Source of the DNA: Pseudoruegeria aquimaris
GTDB lineage: Bacteria; Pseudomonadota; Alphaproteobacteria; Rhodobacterales; Rhodobacteraceae
DNA length: 64,000 bases
Assembly: GCF_900172235.1 (NCBI RefSeq)
Contig: NZ_FWFQ01000018.1
Span: forward strand, 19,861-83,860
Reading direction: 5' to 3'
Below are positions 54,690-62,310 of the stretch, one piece after another; the first letter of the stretch is position 1, and every line of letters starts with the position of its first letter. The position numbers and the translations under genes are program-made. The notes under the pieces are model-generated. The model did no database searches. It was not told the origin of the DNA and saw nothing but the letters and a program-made list of their open reading frames with translations.

Positions 54690-55562
54690 TCAGTCGCGCG
54701 GCACCAGCGTGAGATCGAAACGCACGCGCAGGTAGCCCTCGTCCACCTTGCCCGAAAGCTCGAACCCCTCCGCCGGGAAGGATCCGGCCGGCATCTCCTC
54801 GTAGCGCATCACCAGATCCTTGCGCACGCCGAAAACGGTGTCCTGGTCGAGGTAGGGATCATCCTCCGGGAAGACCTCCGTCACCAGCGGGCGGAATCCC
54901 TCCGCCTCGGCGATGAAATGCAGGTGCGAGGGGCGCCACGGGTGGCGGCCGCAGGCGCGCAGGATGTCTCCGACGGGCCCGTCGGAGGGCACGGTGTATT
55001 CCACCGGGCGCACCGAGGTGAAGGCGTAGCGGCCATCGGCGCCCACGGTCTGAAGCCCGTGGAAGGAATAGGTGTCCTGGTCGGGGTCCTGGCTGGAATA
55101 TAGCCCGTTGGGCGCCGTCTGCCAGATGTCGAGCGTGGCCCCCGGGATCGGGTTGCCGTCCGGATCCTTCACGATGCCCTCCACGAGCAGCACCGGCTCG
55201 TCGAAATCCTTGCGCAGATCACCCCCGACCGCCAACGGTGGCGAGCCGGAGATGTGGAACGGCCCGAGCACCGAGGAAGAGGTGCCCTCGGGGCGCGAGT
55301 GCAGCATGTCCACCAGCGAGGAGAGGCCCAGCACGTCGGAAAGCAGGACGAACTCGTGGCGCTCCTTGTCCGAGATCGCCCCGGCGGCTTCGAGAAAGGC
55401 GATGCCCTGATTCCACTCCTCGTGGGTCAGGTTCACCTCGCGCGCGAAGGCGTGCAGGTGGGTCACGAGGCTGCCCAGCACCTCCTTCAGGCGCGGATCG
55501 ATCCCCTCGCCCATGTAGCTCATGAACACGTCTGTGATGTTGTCGGCGGTCACGTCCCGCAT
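54690..55562 (-). CDS. Intradiol ring-cleavage dioxygenase (hydroxyquinol/catechol 1,2-dioxygenase family)
   Basis: Non-heme Fe(III) dioxygenase that opens catechol-type rings between the hydroxyls, 290 aa as for hydroxyquinol dioxygenases. The N-terminal helical dimerisation domain (1-100) precedes the beta core. Expected iron ligands are Tyr155 (NGLYSS), Tyr189 (PVEYTV), His213 and His215 (RPSHLHF). Last gene of the minus-strand operon, 15 bp after the TRAP large subunit. Maleylacetate reductase, needed for the usual hydroxyquinol route, is absent here, so the true substrate is open. Confidence 0.88.
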   Translation of the reverse strand: MRDVTADNITDVFMSYMGEGIDPRLKEVLGSLVTHLHAFAREVNLTHEEWNQGIAFLEAAGAISDKERHEFVLLSDVLGLSSLVDMLHSRPEGTSSSVLGPFHISGSPPLAVGGDLRKDFDEPVLLVEGIVKDPDGNPIPGATLDIWQTAPNGLYSSQDPDQDTYSFHGLQTVGADGRYAFTSVRPVEYTVPSDGPVGDILRACGRHPWRPSHLHFIAEAEGFRPLVTEVFPEDDPYLDQDTVFGVRKDLVMRYEEMPAGSFPAEGFELSGKVDEGYLRVRFDLTLVPRD

Positions 55563-55577
55563 CGGGTTTCCCCCTTA

Positions 55578-56885
55578 TCAGTTCAGAATGGCAAGGCTGA
55601 GCGCCGGGAAGCGGATCAGCAGGATCAGCACGAGCAGCATGACGAAGGCGAAGGGCAGCGCGCCGAGGAACACGTCCTTCAGGGCGATGCGGTCATCGTC
55701 CAGCGTCGCCTTGATAACGAAGCAGCTCAACCCCAGCGGCGGCGTCAGCAGCCCGATCTCGGCGGCGACGACGGCCACGATGCCGAACCACACGAGGCTG
55801 AGGCCCATGGCGTCGATCAGCGGCAGGAAGAGCGGCACGACGATCAGGATGATCGAGGCCGTGTCGAGGATCGTGCCCAGAAAGAGCATCAGCACCACGA
55901 GCAGCGCCATGATCCAGAAGAAGGAGAACTCGTGGGTGGCGAGAATCGTCTGCAATTCGTTGGGCAGCCCCGCGATGCCCAGCATCCGCGCATACATCGA
56001 GGCCGCGGTGATGAGGAAGAGGATGGCCGCGGTGATGTGGCCGGTTTCGATCACCGTCTCCCAGAAGGAGCGCAGGTTGATGCGGCGGCGGACGGCGGCG
56101 ATGAGGATGCCCAGCAGCGAACCGGCGGCACCGGCCTCCACCGGGGTCGTCCAGCCGGTGTAGATCCCGCCGAGCACCACGACGATCAACCCGATGATGG
56201 GCAGCGTCTTCGCGGCGATCTCGCCCCAGCCCATCAGATCGTCCTGCTCAAGGATCCGCCCGCCCACGGCGCGCGGCATGAAGCGGCCCATGAACCAGAT
56301 GGCGGCGACGTAGGCGATCGCCAGCAGGATGCCGGGCACGACGCCGGCAAGAAACATCTCGCCCACGGATTGCTCGGCCACGAAGGAGTAGATGATCAGC
56401 ATGGCCGAGGGGGGGATGATCATGCCGAGCACGGAGGAGCCGGCCACGACGCCCACGGCGAAGCGGGGGTTGTATTCCTGCCGCAGCATCTCGGGCACGC
56501 TCATCTTGGAGAACACGGAGGCCGAGGCGATGGAGGAGCCGGTGACCGCGGCAAAGACGGCGTTGGCCCCCACCGTGGCCATGCCGATCCCGCCGGTGAT
56601 GCGGCGGCAGCCCTGGTTCATCACCGCGTAGATGTCGGCCCCCAACCCGGCCTTCGAGACGATGAGCCCCATGAAGGTGAACAGCGGAATGGTCGCGAAG
56701 GTGTATTCCATCGCGCTGTCGCCGATGGCGATCTTCAGCAGCGCGAAGGAGAGATCGAGGTTGCCGCGCATGGCCCAGATCGCCACGAAGCTGACCATGC
56801 CGAGCGCGATGGGAATGTAGACGCCCAGGTAGATCATCACGATGATGGCGACGATCGAAACAAGGCCGATATCGAGGGGCGTCAT
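55578..56885 (-). CDS. TRAP transporter large permease (DctM type)
   Basis: Sodium-driven TRAP importer subunit, 435 aa with about twelve hydrophobic segments. Family features include SGSSIASASVFSKMSVPEM and GVVAGSSVLGMIIPPSAMLIIY. Start overlaps the small permease stop as ATGA. The companion of the P and Q genes upstream; ligand inferred to be an organic acid, perhaps aromatic, from the dioxygenase in the same operon. Confidence 0.93.
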   Translation of the reverse strand: MTPLDIGLVSIVAIIVMIYLGVYIPIALGMVSFVAIWAMRGNLDLSFALLKIAIGDSAMEYTFATIPLFTFMGLIVSKAGLGADIYAVMNQGCRRITGGIGMATVGANAVFAAVTGSSIASASVFSKMSVPEMLRQEYNPRFAVGVVAGSSVLGMIIPPSAMLIIYSFVAEQSVGEMFLAGVVPGILLAIAYVAAIWFMGRFMPRAVGGRILEQDDLMGWGEIAAKTLPIIGLIVVVLGGIYTGWTTPVEAGAAGSLLGILIAAVRRRINLRSFWETVIETGHITAAILFLITAASMYARMLGIAGLPNELQTILATHEFSFFWIMALLVVLMLFLGTILDTASIILIVVPLFLPLIDAMGLSLVWFGIVAVVAAEIGLLTPPLGLSCFVIKATLDDDRIALKDVFLGALPFAFVMLLVLILLIRFPALSLAILN

Positions 56886-57403
56886 GAGCCGCTTTCCTGA
56901 TGGGGGATGTCATCCCCGGTTCGGGTGAAGATGTGCAGGATGAAATGCACCGTGCAGAGGCAGGCCGAGAGGAAGATCACGAGCTTCACCGGCCACCAGG
57001 GCGCGGTGAACACGCCGGGCACGCCGAAGTAATCCTTGGTGTCCCACATCTCCAGAAACTCCGGCCAGATGGCCACGGCCACGAGCACCATGAACAGCGC
57101 GCTCATCGCATCGATCCCGTTCGCCATCCAGCGGCCCGCGGCAGGGCGGCGATGGCGCATCACCGTCAGGAACCCGTCGGAACGGGTCAGACGCCCGACG
57201 CGGATCACGTCCGGAAGCTGGAGAAAGACGATCAGGACCATCGAGAACTGCACCACCTCTACGGCGCCGTGGAAGGGTTTGTTGAAGATGCCACGGGCGA
57301 TGATGTCGTAGTTCACCACCGCGATGAGCACCACGACGACGAGGGTGCCGGAGGCATTCGCCGCCATGGCGATGCCCCCGGCAAGTCTGGCGAACCACGT
57401 CAC
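56882..57403 (-). CDS. TRAP transporter small permease (DctQ type)
   Basis: Four-helix membrane subunit, 173 aa if started at GTG 57403 (VTWFARLAGGIAM). This start lies 13 bp after the binding protein stop. An ATG at 57448 would give 188 aa but overlaps the binding protein gene by 32 bp and adds a Pro-rich tail, so it is less likely. Contains the DctQ-type loop NYDIIARGIFNKPF. Confidence 0.83.
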   Translation of the reverse strand: MTWFARLAGGIAMAANASGTLVVVVLIAVVNYDIIARGIFNKPFHGAVEVVQFSMVLIVFLQLPDVIRVGRLTRSDGFLTVMRHRRPAAGRWMANGIDAMSALFMVLVAVAIWPEFLEMWDTKDYFGVPGVFTAPWWPVKLVIFLSACLCTVHFILHIFTRTGDDIPHQESGS

Positions 57404-57416
57404 GTGCCGCCCCGGG

Positions 57417-58502
57417 TCAGTTGGTTGCCGCTTCGGCGGCCCAGTCACGGACCGGCTCGAACCCGGCGTCCTTCAGCTTGGCCATGTAGGCCTGCAGCAT
57501 CTCGGTACCCGGCTGGCCGGCATCATCGAGGCCCTTGGCCCATTCCGCCGCGATGTTGGGCATGGACATGGCCCAGGCCTTGCGCTCTTCCGGGCTCATC
57601 TCGACGATGGTGCCGCCGGCGGCCACATAGGCATCGCGGCTGGCCTGGGCGCGGTCCATGGCGATACCGGCAACGTGATCCCGGTATTCCACGGCGACGT
57701 CCTGAAGCACCTGCTTCACTTCGTCGGGCAGCTTTTCCCAGTAGTCCTTGTTCACGGTGATCGTCTTGGAGTTCACCGCGCCGAGATCCGCCTTCAGCAT
57801 GTAGGGCGCCACTTCGGCGATCTTGAAGGTGGAGGCGGCCTCCGGCCAGAGCATCGCGTGATCCACGAGGCCGGTCTGCACCATGTTGTAGAAATCGGTC
57901 AGGCCACCGCGCACGCCGGCGGCGCCGTCGATGCCTTCGAGGTAGCGCAGGTTCATGCCCGCGCCGGCCACCTTGGAGCCTTCGAGATCCGAAAGCGAGT
58001 TCACCGGCTCCCGCGAGAACACCTGGTAGGTATCGAGGACCACGCCGGTGGCGAGGTAGACCTGGTTCTGCGCGTCGAATTCCGCCTGCATCGCCGGGTA
58101 TTCCTTGGCGATCTCGTCCACGGCCTTGGCCACGGCGCGGGCGTCTGCGGCCACGAAGGGCGTCACGGCGGAGAGCGCCTGGCTCGGCAGTTTCGAGCTG
58201 TGGAAGATCGTCGTCACGATGCCGATGTCGCCCAGCCCCAGCTTGATGCCTTCCAGCACGCCCTTGGGCTTCACGATGGTGCCGCCGTAGCTTTCCTGCC
58301 AGTCCATCTTGTAGTTGCCGGTTTCGGCAAGGCGCCTGTCCACTTCGGGGATGAAGAATTCGGTGAACTCCTTCACCCAGAGCGCCCGCGCCGGGTAACC
58401 GTCGATCACCACGGCCTTGATCGTTTCGGTGGCGAGGGCCGGCCCGGCCATGACGCCCAGCGCAAGGCCCAAGCCTGCGCCTTTGACGAGTGATTTCAGC
58501 AT
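57417..58502 (-). CDS. TRAP transporter periplasmic binding protein (DctP type)
   Basis: Solute-binding protein, 361 aa. Residues 1-24 form a signal peptide (to PALA). The DctP body includes LEGSKVAGAGMNLRYLEG, NSKTITVNKDYWEKLPDEVKQVL and the C-terminal helices. Start ATG 58502 with GGGAGGAGA. It lies 31 bp after the OsmC gene. The carboxylate-binding Arg expected for TRAP proteins is probably the one in the MNLRYLEG segment. Ligand unknown. Confidence 0.9.
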   Translation of the reverse strand: MLKSLVKGAGLGLALGVMAGPALATETIKAVVIDGYPARALWVKEFTEFFIPEVDRRLAETGNYKMDWQESYGGTIVKPKGVLEGIKLGLGDIGIVTTIFHSSKLPSQALSAVTPFVAADARAVAKAVDEIAKEYPAMQAEFDAQNQVYLATGVVLDTYQVFSREPVNSLSDLEGSKVAGAGMNLRYLEGIDGAAGVRGGLTDFYNMVQTGLVDHAMLWPEAASTFKIAEVAPYMLKADLGAVNSKTITVNKDYWEKLPDEVKQVLQDVAVEYRDHVAGIAMDRAQASRDAYVAAGGTIVEMSPEERKAWAMSMPNIAAEWAKGLDDAGQPGTEMLQAYMAKLKDAGFEPVRDWAAEAATN

Positions 58503-58533
58503 GTTGTCTCCTCCCTGAGTATGCTGTCGTTCG

Positions 58534-58989
58534 TCAGGCCTTGCGCCACGTGATGCGCAGGTCCGTTCCGGCCTGTTCGAACAGTTTCGAGATCGCGCAG
58601 TATTTCGCGGTCTCGGCGGCTACTTGGCGTAGCTCATCTTCGCTGCACGCCCCATCCGCGGCGACATCGAGCCGGATCGCGGTGAAGGGCACGTCCACCT
58701 CCTCCATCAAGAGCACCCCGCGGCGATCGAAATCGACCTCCATCGCGAAGGCGAGGTTGCCGATGTCCACCCCAAGCCGGGCGGCGCATTTGTGGCCGAT
58801 CACGTTGGTGCAGCCGATCAGCGCCGCGTAGGCCGTGGCCGTGGGCGAAGGGCCTTCGTTGGTGCCCCCCCGCGCCACGGGCTCATCAACTACAACGCTG
58901 TTGCCGTCGATTTCCGTCACGCTGCGAGCATGGCTCGTGCCCTGCCCCGTCAGCTTGATCGTCATGTGGGTCTTTTGCCGGATCGCCAT
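58534..58989 (-). CDS. OsmC-family protein
   Basis: A 151-aa OsmC/Ohr-fold protein with the paired redox cysteines as in the family (IGCTNVIGHKCAAR and AETAKYCAISKLF). OsmC proteins reduce organic hydroperoxides, but many in catabolic operons have unknown roles. Start ATG 58989, 7 bp after the nitroreductase stop. A role in removing reactive by-products of ring cleavage is inference only. Confidence 0.82.
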   Translation of the reverse strand: MAIRQKTHMTIKLTGQGTSHARSVTEIDGNSVVVDEPVARGGTNEGPSPTATAYAALIGCTNVIGHKCAARLGVDIGNLAFAMEVDFDRRGVLLMEEVDVPFTAIRLDVAADGACSEDELRQVAAETAKYCAISKLFEQAGTDLRITWRKA

Positions 58990-58996
58990 CAGCGCC

Positions 58997-59662
58997 TCAC
59001 AGGATCTCGCAGACGTCTTCGAAGGCGAAGCGGGGCAGTTTCTGGAACAGCGCCGTTTCATCCGCGTAGCCGATGTTGCACAGGAAGTTGGATTTCCAGC
59101 CGTTCTGGCTGAAGAACTCTTCGTCCACGATCGCGTTGGAGAAGCCCGACATCGCGCCGACATCCAGCCCCATCGCGCGCGCGGCGATCATGAAATAGGC
59201 GCCCTGGAGCGTGGAATTGCGGAAGGCGGTTTCCTCGGCGTAGTCCGGGCGGCCATCGAAAAGCGGTTTCCTGTCTTCATGGGGGAAGAGGAAATCGAGC
59301 TTCCGCCAGTAGGCGGGATCCCAGGCGATGATCGCCGTCACCGGGGCCGCGCGCATCTTGTCGATGTTCTTCGCCTTGAGCGATTTCGCCAGCCTGTCCT
59401 TGCCGGCCGCGCTGCGCACGAAGACGAAACGCGCGGGGCAGGTGTTCATGCTGGTCGGCCCCGCGATGGTGATCTCGAAGAGCGTGCGCAGCATCTCGTC
59501 GCTCACGGGGCGATCCGTCCAGGCATAGTGGGAGCGCGCGTCCCGCAGGATCAGATCGATGGAATCGTCGTCCAGGCGATCCTTGCGGGCGCGCAGGGCA
59601 CGCACCGCCTCCTGGGCCTGCGCGCGCAGGGCGGAGAGGGTTTCGTTGCCCTCGCCCATCAT
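58997..59662 (-). CDS. Nitroreductase-family protein, RutE-like (malonic semialdehyde reductase type)
   Basis: FMN-dependent reductase, 221 aa. It resembles E. coli RutE along the length: DARSHYAW, GPTSMNTCPARFVFV, APVTAIIAWD, FLFPHEDRKPLF, AEETAFRNSTLQGAYFMIAARAMGLD (read in parts), GAMSGF and KSNFLCNIGYAD. RutE reduces malonic semialdehyde to 3-hydroxypropionate. The other Rut genes are absent. Starts within the FAH stop (ATGA overlap). Function is by family resemblance, not shown. Confidence 0.82.
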   Translation of the reverse strand: MMGEGNETLSALRAQAQEAVRALRARKDRLDDDSIDLILRDARSHYAWTDRPVSDEMLRTLFEITIAGPTSMNTCPARFVFVRSAAGKDRLAKSLKAKNIDKMRAAPVTAIIAWDPAYWRKLDFLFPHEDRKPLFDGRPDYAEETAFRNSTLQGAYFMIAARAMGLDVGAMSGFSNAIVDEEFFSQNGWKSNFLCNIGYADETALFQKLPRFAFEDVCEIL

Positions 59663-60543
59663 TCGGCCGCCTCGTTGGAGAGGGCAACCTCGTCGATCAC
59701 CGGGCTGGCACAGACGCCGATTCCCTCGATCTCGATCTCGACGGTTTCGCCGGGGCGCAGCCAGCGCGGGTTCGGCTTCTTGGCGTGGCCTACACCCGGC
59801 GGCGTGCCCAGCGCGATGTGGTCGCCGGGCTCCAGCGTGGTGTATTCGGAGATGATCGCAATGGTGTCCGCCACGCTCCAGATCATGTTGGCCGTGTTGG
59901 AGGATTGCAGGATCTCATCGCCCACGCGGCTTTCGATCTTCAGGCCCTTCGCGCCTTCCGGCAGCTCGTCCGGGGTGACGACGAAGGGGCCGACGGCGCC
60001 GGTGGAATCAAAGTTCTTGCCCGGTGTCCACTGGTGCGTCTTGCGCTGGTAGTCGCGCACGGAGCCGTCGTTGAACACCGTGTAGCCGAATACGTGGTCC
60101 AGCGCGTTTTCACGGCTGATGTGGCGCCCGCCCTTGCCGATGATGAGGAGCAGTTCCGCTTCGTAGTCCAGCCGCTCCGAACAGGCGGGGCGCACCATCG
60201 GCGCGCCGGCGGCCATGAGCGAGTTGCGACCCCGCATGAAGAGCGCCGGGTAGTCCGGGATCTCGTAGCCGCCTTCCTTGATGTGCTCCACGTAGTTCAG
60301 CCCGAGGCAGATGAAGGTGCCCGGAGCCGTGATCGGCAGCGCCGGGGTGATGGAGGAGACCTCCACGATCTCGCCACCGGCCGCCATCGCGTCGCGCGCC
60401 CGGGCCAGCAGGGCCGGGTCCGCCGCGAGCGCAGACAGATCGCTGCCGATGGCCCCGACGGCCGCGCTCAAGTTGACCGCCTTGCTCCCCTCCACGCCAA
60501 AGACACTCTGCGGGCCTCCGGCGGTGCCGACGATGAAACGCAT
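59659..60543 (-). CDS. Fumarylacetoacetate hydrolase family protein
   Basis: A 294-aa metal-dependent hydrolase or isomerase of the FAH/HpaG type. Metal-site region SERLDYEAELLLIIGKGG and FGYTVFNDGSVRDYQ, with TPGKNFDSTGAVGPF for substrate binding. The start is ATG 60543 with GGGAG upstream. First gene of the minus-strand operon, 54 bp from the shared operator at 60598. Such enzymes cleave acylpyruvates or fumarylpyruvate-like ring-opening products. Confidence 0.85.
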   Translation of the reverse strand: MRFIVGTAGGPQSVFGVEGSKAVNLSAAVGAIGSDLSALAADPALLARARDAMAAGGEIVEVSSITPALPITAPGTFICLGLNYVEHIKEGGYEIPDYPALFMRGRNSLMAAGAPMVRPACSERLDYEAELLLIIGKGGRHISRENALDHVFGYTVFNDGSVRDYQRKTHQWTPGKNFDSTGAVGPFVVTPDELPEGAKGLKIESRVGDEILQSSNTANMIWSVADTIAIISEYTTLEPGDHIALGTPPGVGHAKKPNPRWLRPGETVEIEIEGIGVCASPVIDEVALSNEAAE

Positions 60544-60597
60544 ATGAAACTCCCTGTTGCTTGATGCCATTTTTGACGATAAATTTTTCCCAAGTCA

Positions 60598-60612
60598 AAT
60601 AAAATCGATTTT
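60598..60612. promoter_or_regulatory. Predicted GntR operator between the divergent catabolic operons
   Basis: AATAAAATCGATTTT, identical to the 15-mer at 53868, including the palindrome AAAATCGATTTT (60601-60612). It lies 21 bp upstream of the YciI start and 54 bp upstream of the FAH start in a 90-bp divergent gap, so one regulator could control both. Confidence 0.75.
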
Positions 60613-60633
60613 CTTGAAGAGGGAGGAAAGCGG

Positions 60634-61020
60634 ATGCCGGCATGGGACGACTACAAGGCCGAAGCGAAATCGCGCGGGGCGCTGGCGCATGAGCTCTATG
60701 CCGTGCTCTCGACGCCTGCGGGCGATCCCGCGAAGGTAAGGGAAACGCTGCCCGCCCACCTCGCCTACCAGGCCGAACAGGAAGCCCGCGGCGCGCTCTT
60801 CCTCGCCGGCCCCGTGTCGGATGAAAGCGGGCAGATGATGGAGGGCATGGGCCTGATCATCTACCAGGCGGACTCGCTGGAAGCGGCGCGCGCCCTCGCG
60901 GAAGCCGATCCGATGCACGCCAGCGGAGCCCGCAGTTTCGTGCTGCGCCGCTGGCTCGTGAACGAGGGCGGCCTGTCGCTTACCCTCAGGCTGTCCGGCC
61001 AGTCCGTGCGGCTTGGATAG
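60634..61020 (+). CDS. YciI-family protein
   Basis: A 128-aa alpha-beta-barrel protein of the YciI family. Family-like segments are HLAYQAEQEARGALFLAGPVSD (in parts) and LAEADPMHASGARSFVLRRW, with a conserved Asp-Pro-His-like site in ADPMH. The start at 60634 follows GGGAGGAAAG. Some relatives have muconolactone isomerase-like folds, so action on a ring-opening product is possible but unproven. Followed 9 bp later by the decarboxylase gene. Confidence 0.78.
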   Translation: MPAWDDYKAEAKSRGALAHELYAVLSTPAGDPAKVRETLPAHLAYQAEQEARGALFLAGPVSDESGQMMEGMGLIIYQADSLEAARALAEADPMHASGARSFVLRRWLVNEGGLSLTLRLSGQSVRLG

Positions 61021-61029
61021 GCCGATCGG

Positions 61030-62310
61030 ATGAGCCAGCGCAGCTTCCTGGGCGACATGCTGACGACCCTCTTCGAGCGCCGGCGCCGCGGTGCAGGCAC
61101 CGCCGATGCGCGCTCCATCGAAGAAATGTGCCGGGCCCTGCTGGACACGGAAGGCGAGGTCGCGGGCCCCAGCCTCGCCCAGGCCATTCTCGATCGCTAC
61201 ACCGGGCTCGACGTCGAGGGCAGAGCCGCGTTCTTCGCCTTCCTCAACGACGGGCTCGAAATCGATATCGACGCGCTGGAAGCCGCCATCGCGACCTACC
61301 GCGCAGAGGCCACCCCGCAGGCCTACCGCCGCATCGGCGCCTGCGCCGAGCCGCCCCGGCAGGAACTGCTGCGCCGGCTCAACCAGCCACCGGGCGCCAC
61401 CCATGCGCTCGTGACCATGCGCAGGGATCTTCTGGCGGCGGTGCGCAAGGATCCCGCCCTCGCCCGTACCGACCAGGATTTCCGGCACCTGCTGCGCAGC
61501 TGGTTCAACCGCGGCTTCCTGATGATGCGCCAGATCAGCTGGGAGACCCCGGCCAGCCTGCTGGAAAAGATCGTGGCCTACGAGGCCGTCCACGCCATCC
61601 ACGGGTGGGACGATCTGCGCCGCCGCCTCTACCCGCAGGACAGGCGCTGCTTCGCCTTCTTTCACCCGAGCATGCCCACAGAGCCGCTGATCTTCGTGGA
61701 GGTGGCCCTGACGATGACGATACCGGGCTCCATCCAGCACCTGTTGAGCGAAGAGCGCGAGACCCGCGCCGCGGAAGATACCAAGGTGGCCGTGTTCTAC
61801 TCGATTTCCAACTGCCAGGCGGGGCTGAAGGGCGTCTCCTTCGGCAACCTGCTCATCAAGCAGGTCGTCTCCGAGCTTCGCAAGGAGCTGCCGGGGCTCG
61901 AACACTTCGTGACGCTGTCGCCGATACCGGGCCTGTGCCGCTGGCTCGAATCCGCGCCCGAACACGGAGATGCGGAAGAGTTGCGTGCCGGGCACTGCCC
62001 CCCCGAGACCCTGCGCCGGATCGCCACCCGCTACCTGCTGGAGGCCAAGGACGCCGCGGGGCTGCCGCTGGATCCGGTCGCCCGCTTCCACCTCGGCAAC
62101 GGCGCCCTGATCCATGCCGTCCACCCCGAGGCGGACGTCAGCCCGAAGGGGCTGCAACAATCCGGTGGCGCGATGGTCAACTATGAGTACGATCTGTCGC
62201 TGATCGAAACCAACCACGAGCGCTTCGTGCAGTCCGGCGAGATCGCCGCCAGCCCGGCCGTGCGCGCCGCGCTCCAGCCAGCCACGAGAAAGAACAGGAT
62301 ACAGGCCTGA
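61030..62310 (+). CDS. matA: Malonyl-CoA decarboxylase
   Basis: Converts malonyl-CoA to acetyl-CoA and CO2; 426 aa. The N-terminal helical domain (about 1-160) precedes a GNAT-like catalytic domain with FVEVALTMTIPGSIQHLL, FYSISNCQAGLKGVSFGN and the catalytic region FHLGNGALIHAVHPEADVS followed by KGLQQSGGAMVNYEYDL. Its stop overlaps the matB start as TGATG. It pairs with the next gene to metabolise malonate. Confidence 0.92.
   Translation: MSQRSFLGDMLTTLFERRRRGAGTADARSIEEMCRALLDTEGEVAGPSLAQAILDRYTGLDVEGRAAFFAFLNDGLEIDIDALEAAIATYRAEATPQAYRRIGACAEPPRQELLRRLNQPPGATHALVTMRRDLLAAVRKDPALARTDQDFRHLLRSWFNRGFLMMRQISWETPASLLEKIVAYEAVHAIHGWDDLRRRLYPQDRRCFAFFHPSMPTEPLIFVEVALTMTIPGSIQHLLSEERETRAAEDTKVAVFYSISNCQAGLKGVSFGNLLIKQVVSELRKELPGLEHFVTLSPIPGLCRWLESAPEHGDAEELRAGHCPPETLRRIATRYLLEAKDAAGLPLDPVARFHLGNGALIHAVHPEADVSPKGLQQSGGAMVNYEYDLSLIETNHERFVQSGEIAASPAVRAALQPATRKNRIQA

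Noticed and set aside
54690..55562. Standard hydroxyquinol (resorcinol) pathway
   Set aside because: The dioxygenase fits the family, but no maleylacetate reductase or hydroxylase lies nearby, so the standard pathway cannot be called from this window.
57404..57448. Earlier ATG start for the TRAP small permease
   Set aside because: It would overlap the binding protein gene by 32 bp and add a Pro-rich stretch without family match; the GTG at 57403 is preferred, though not certain.
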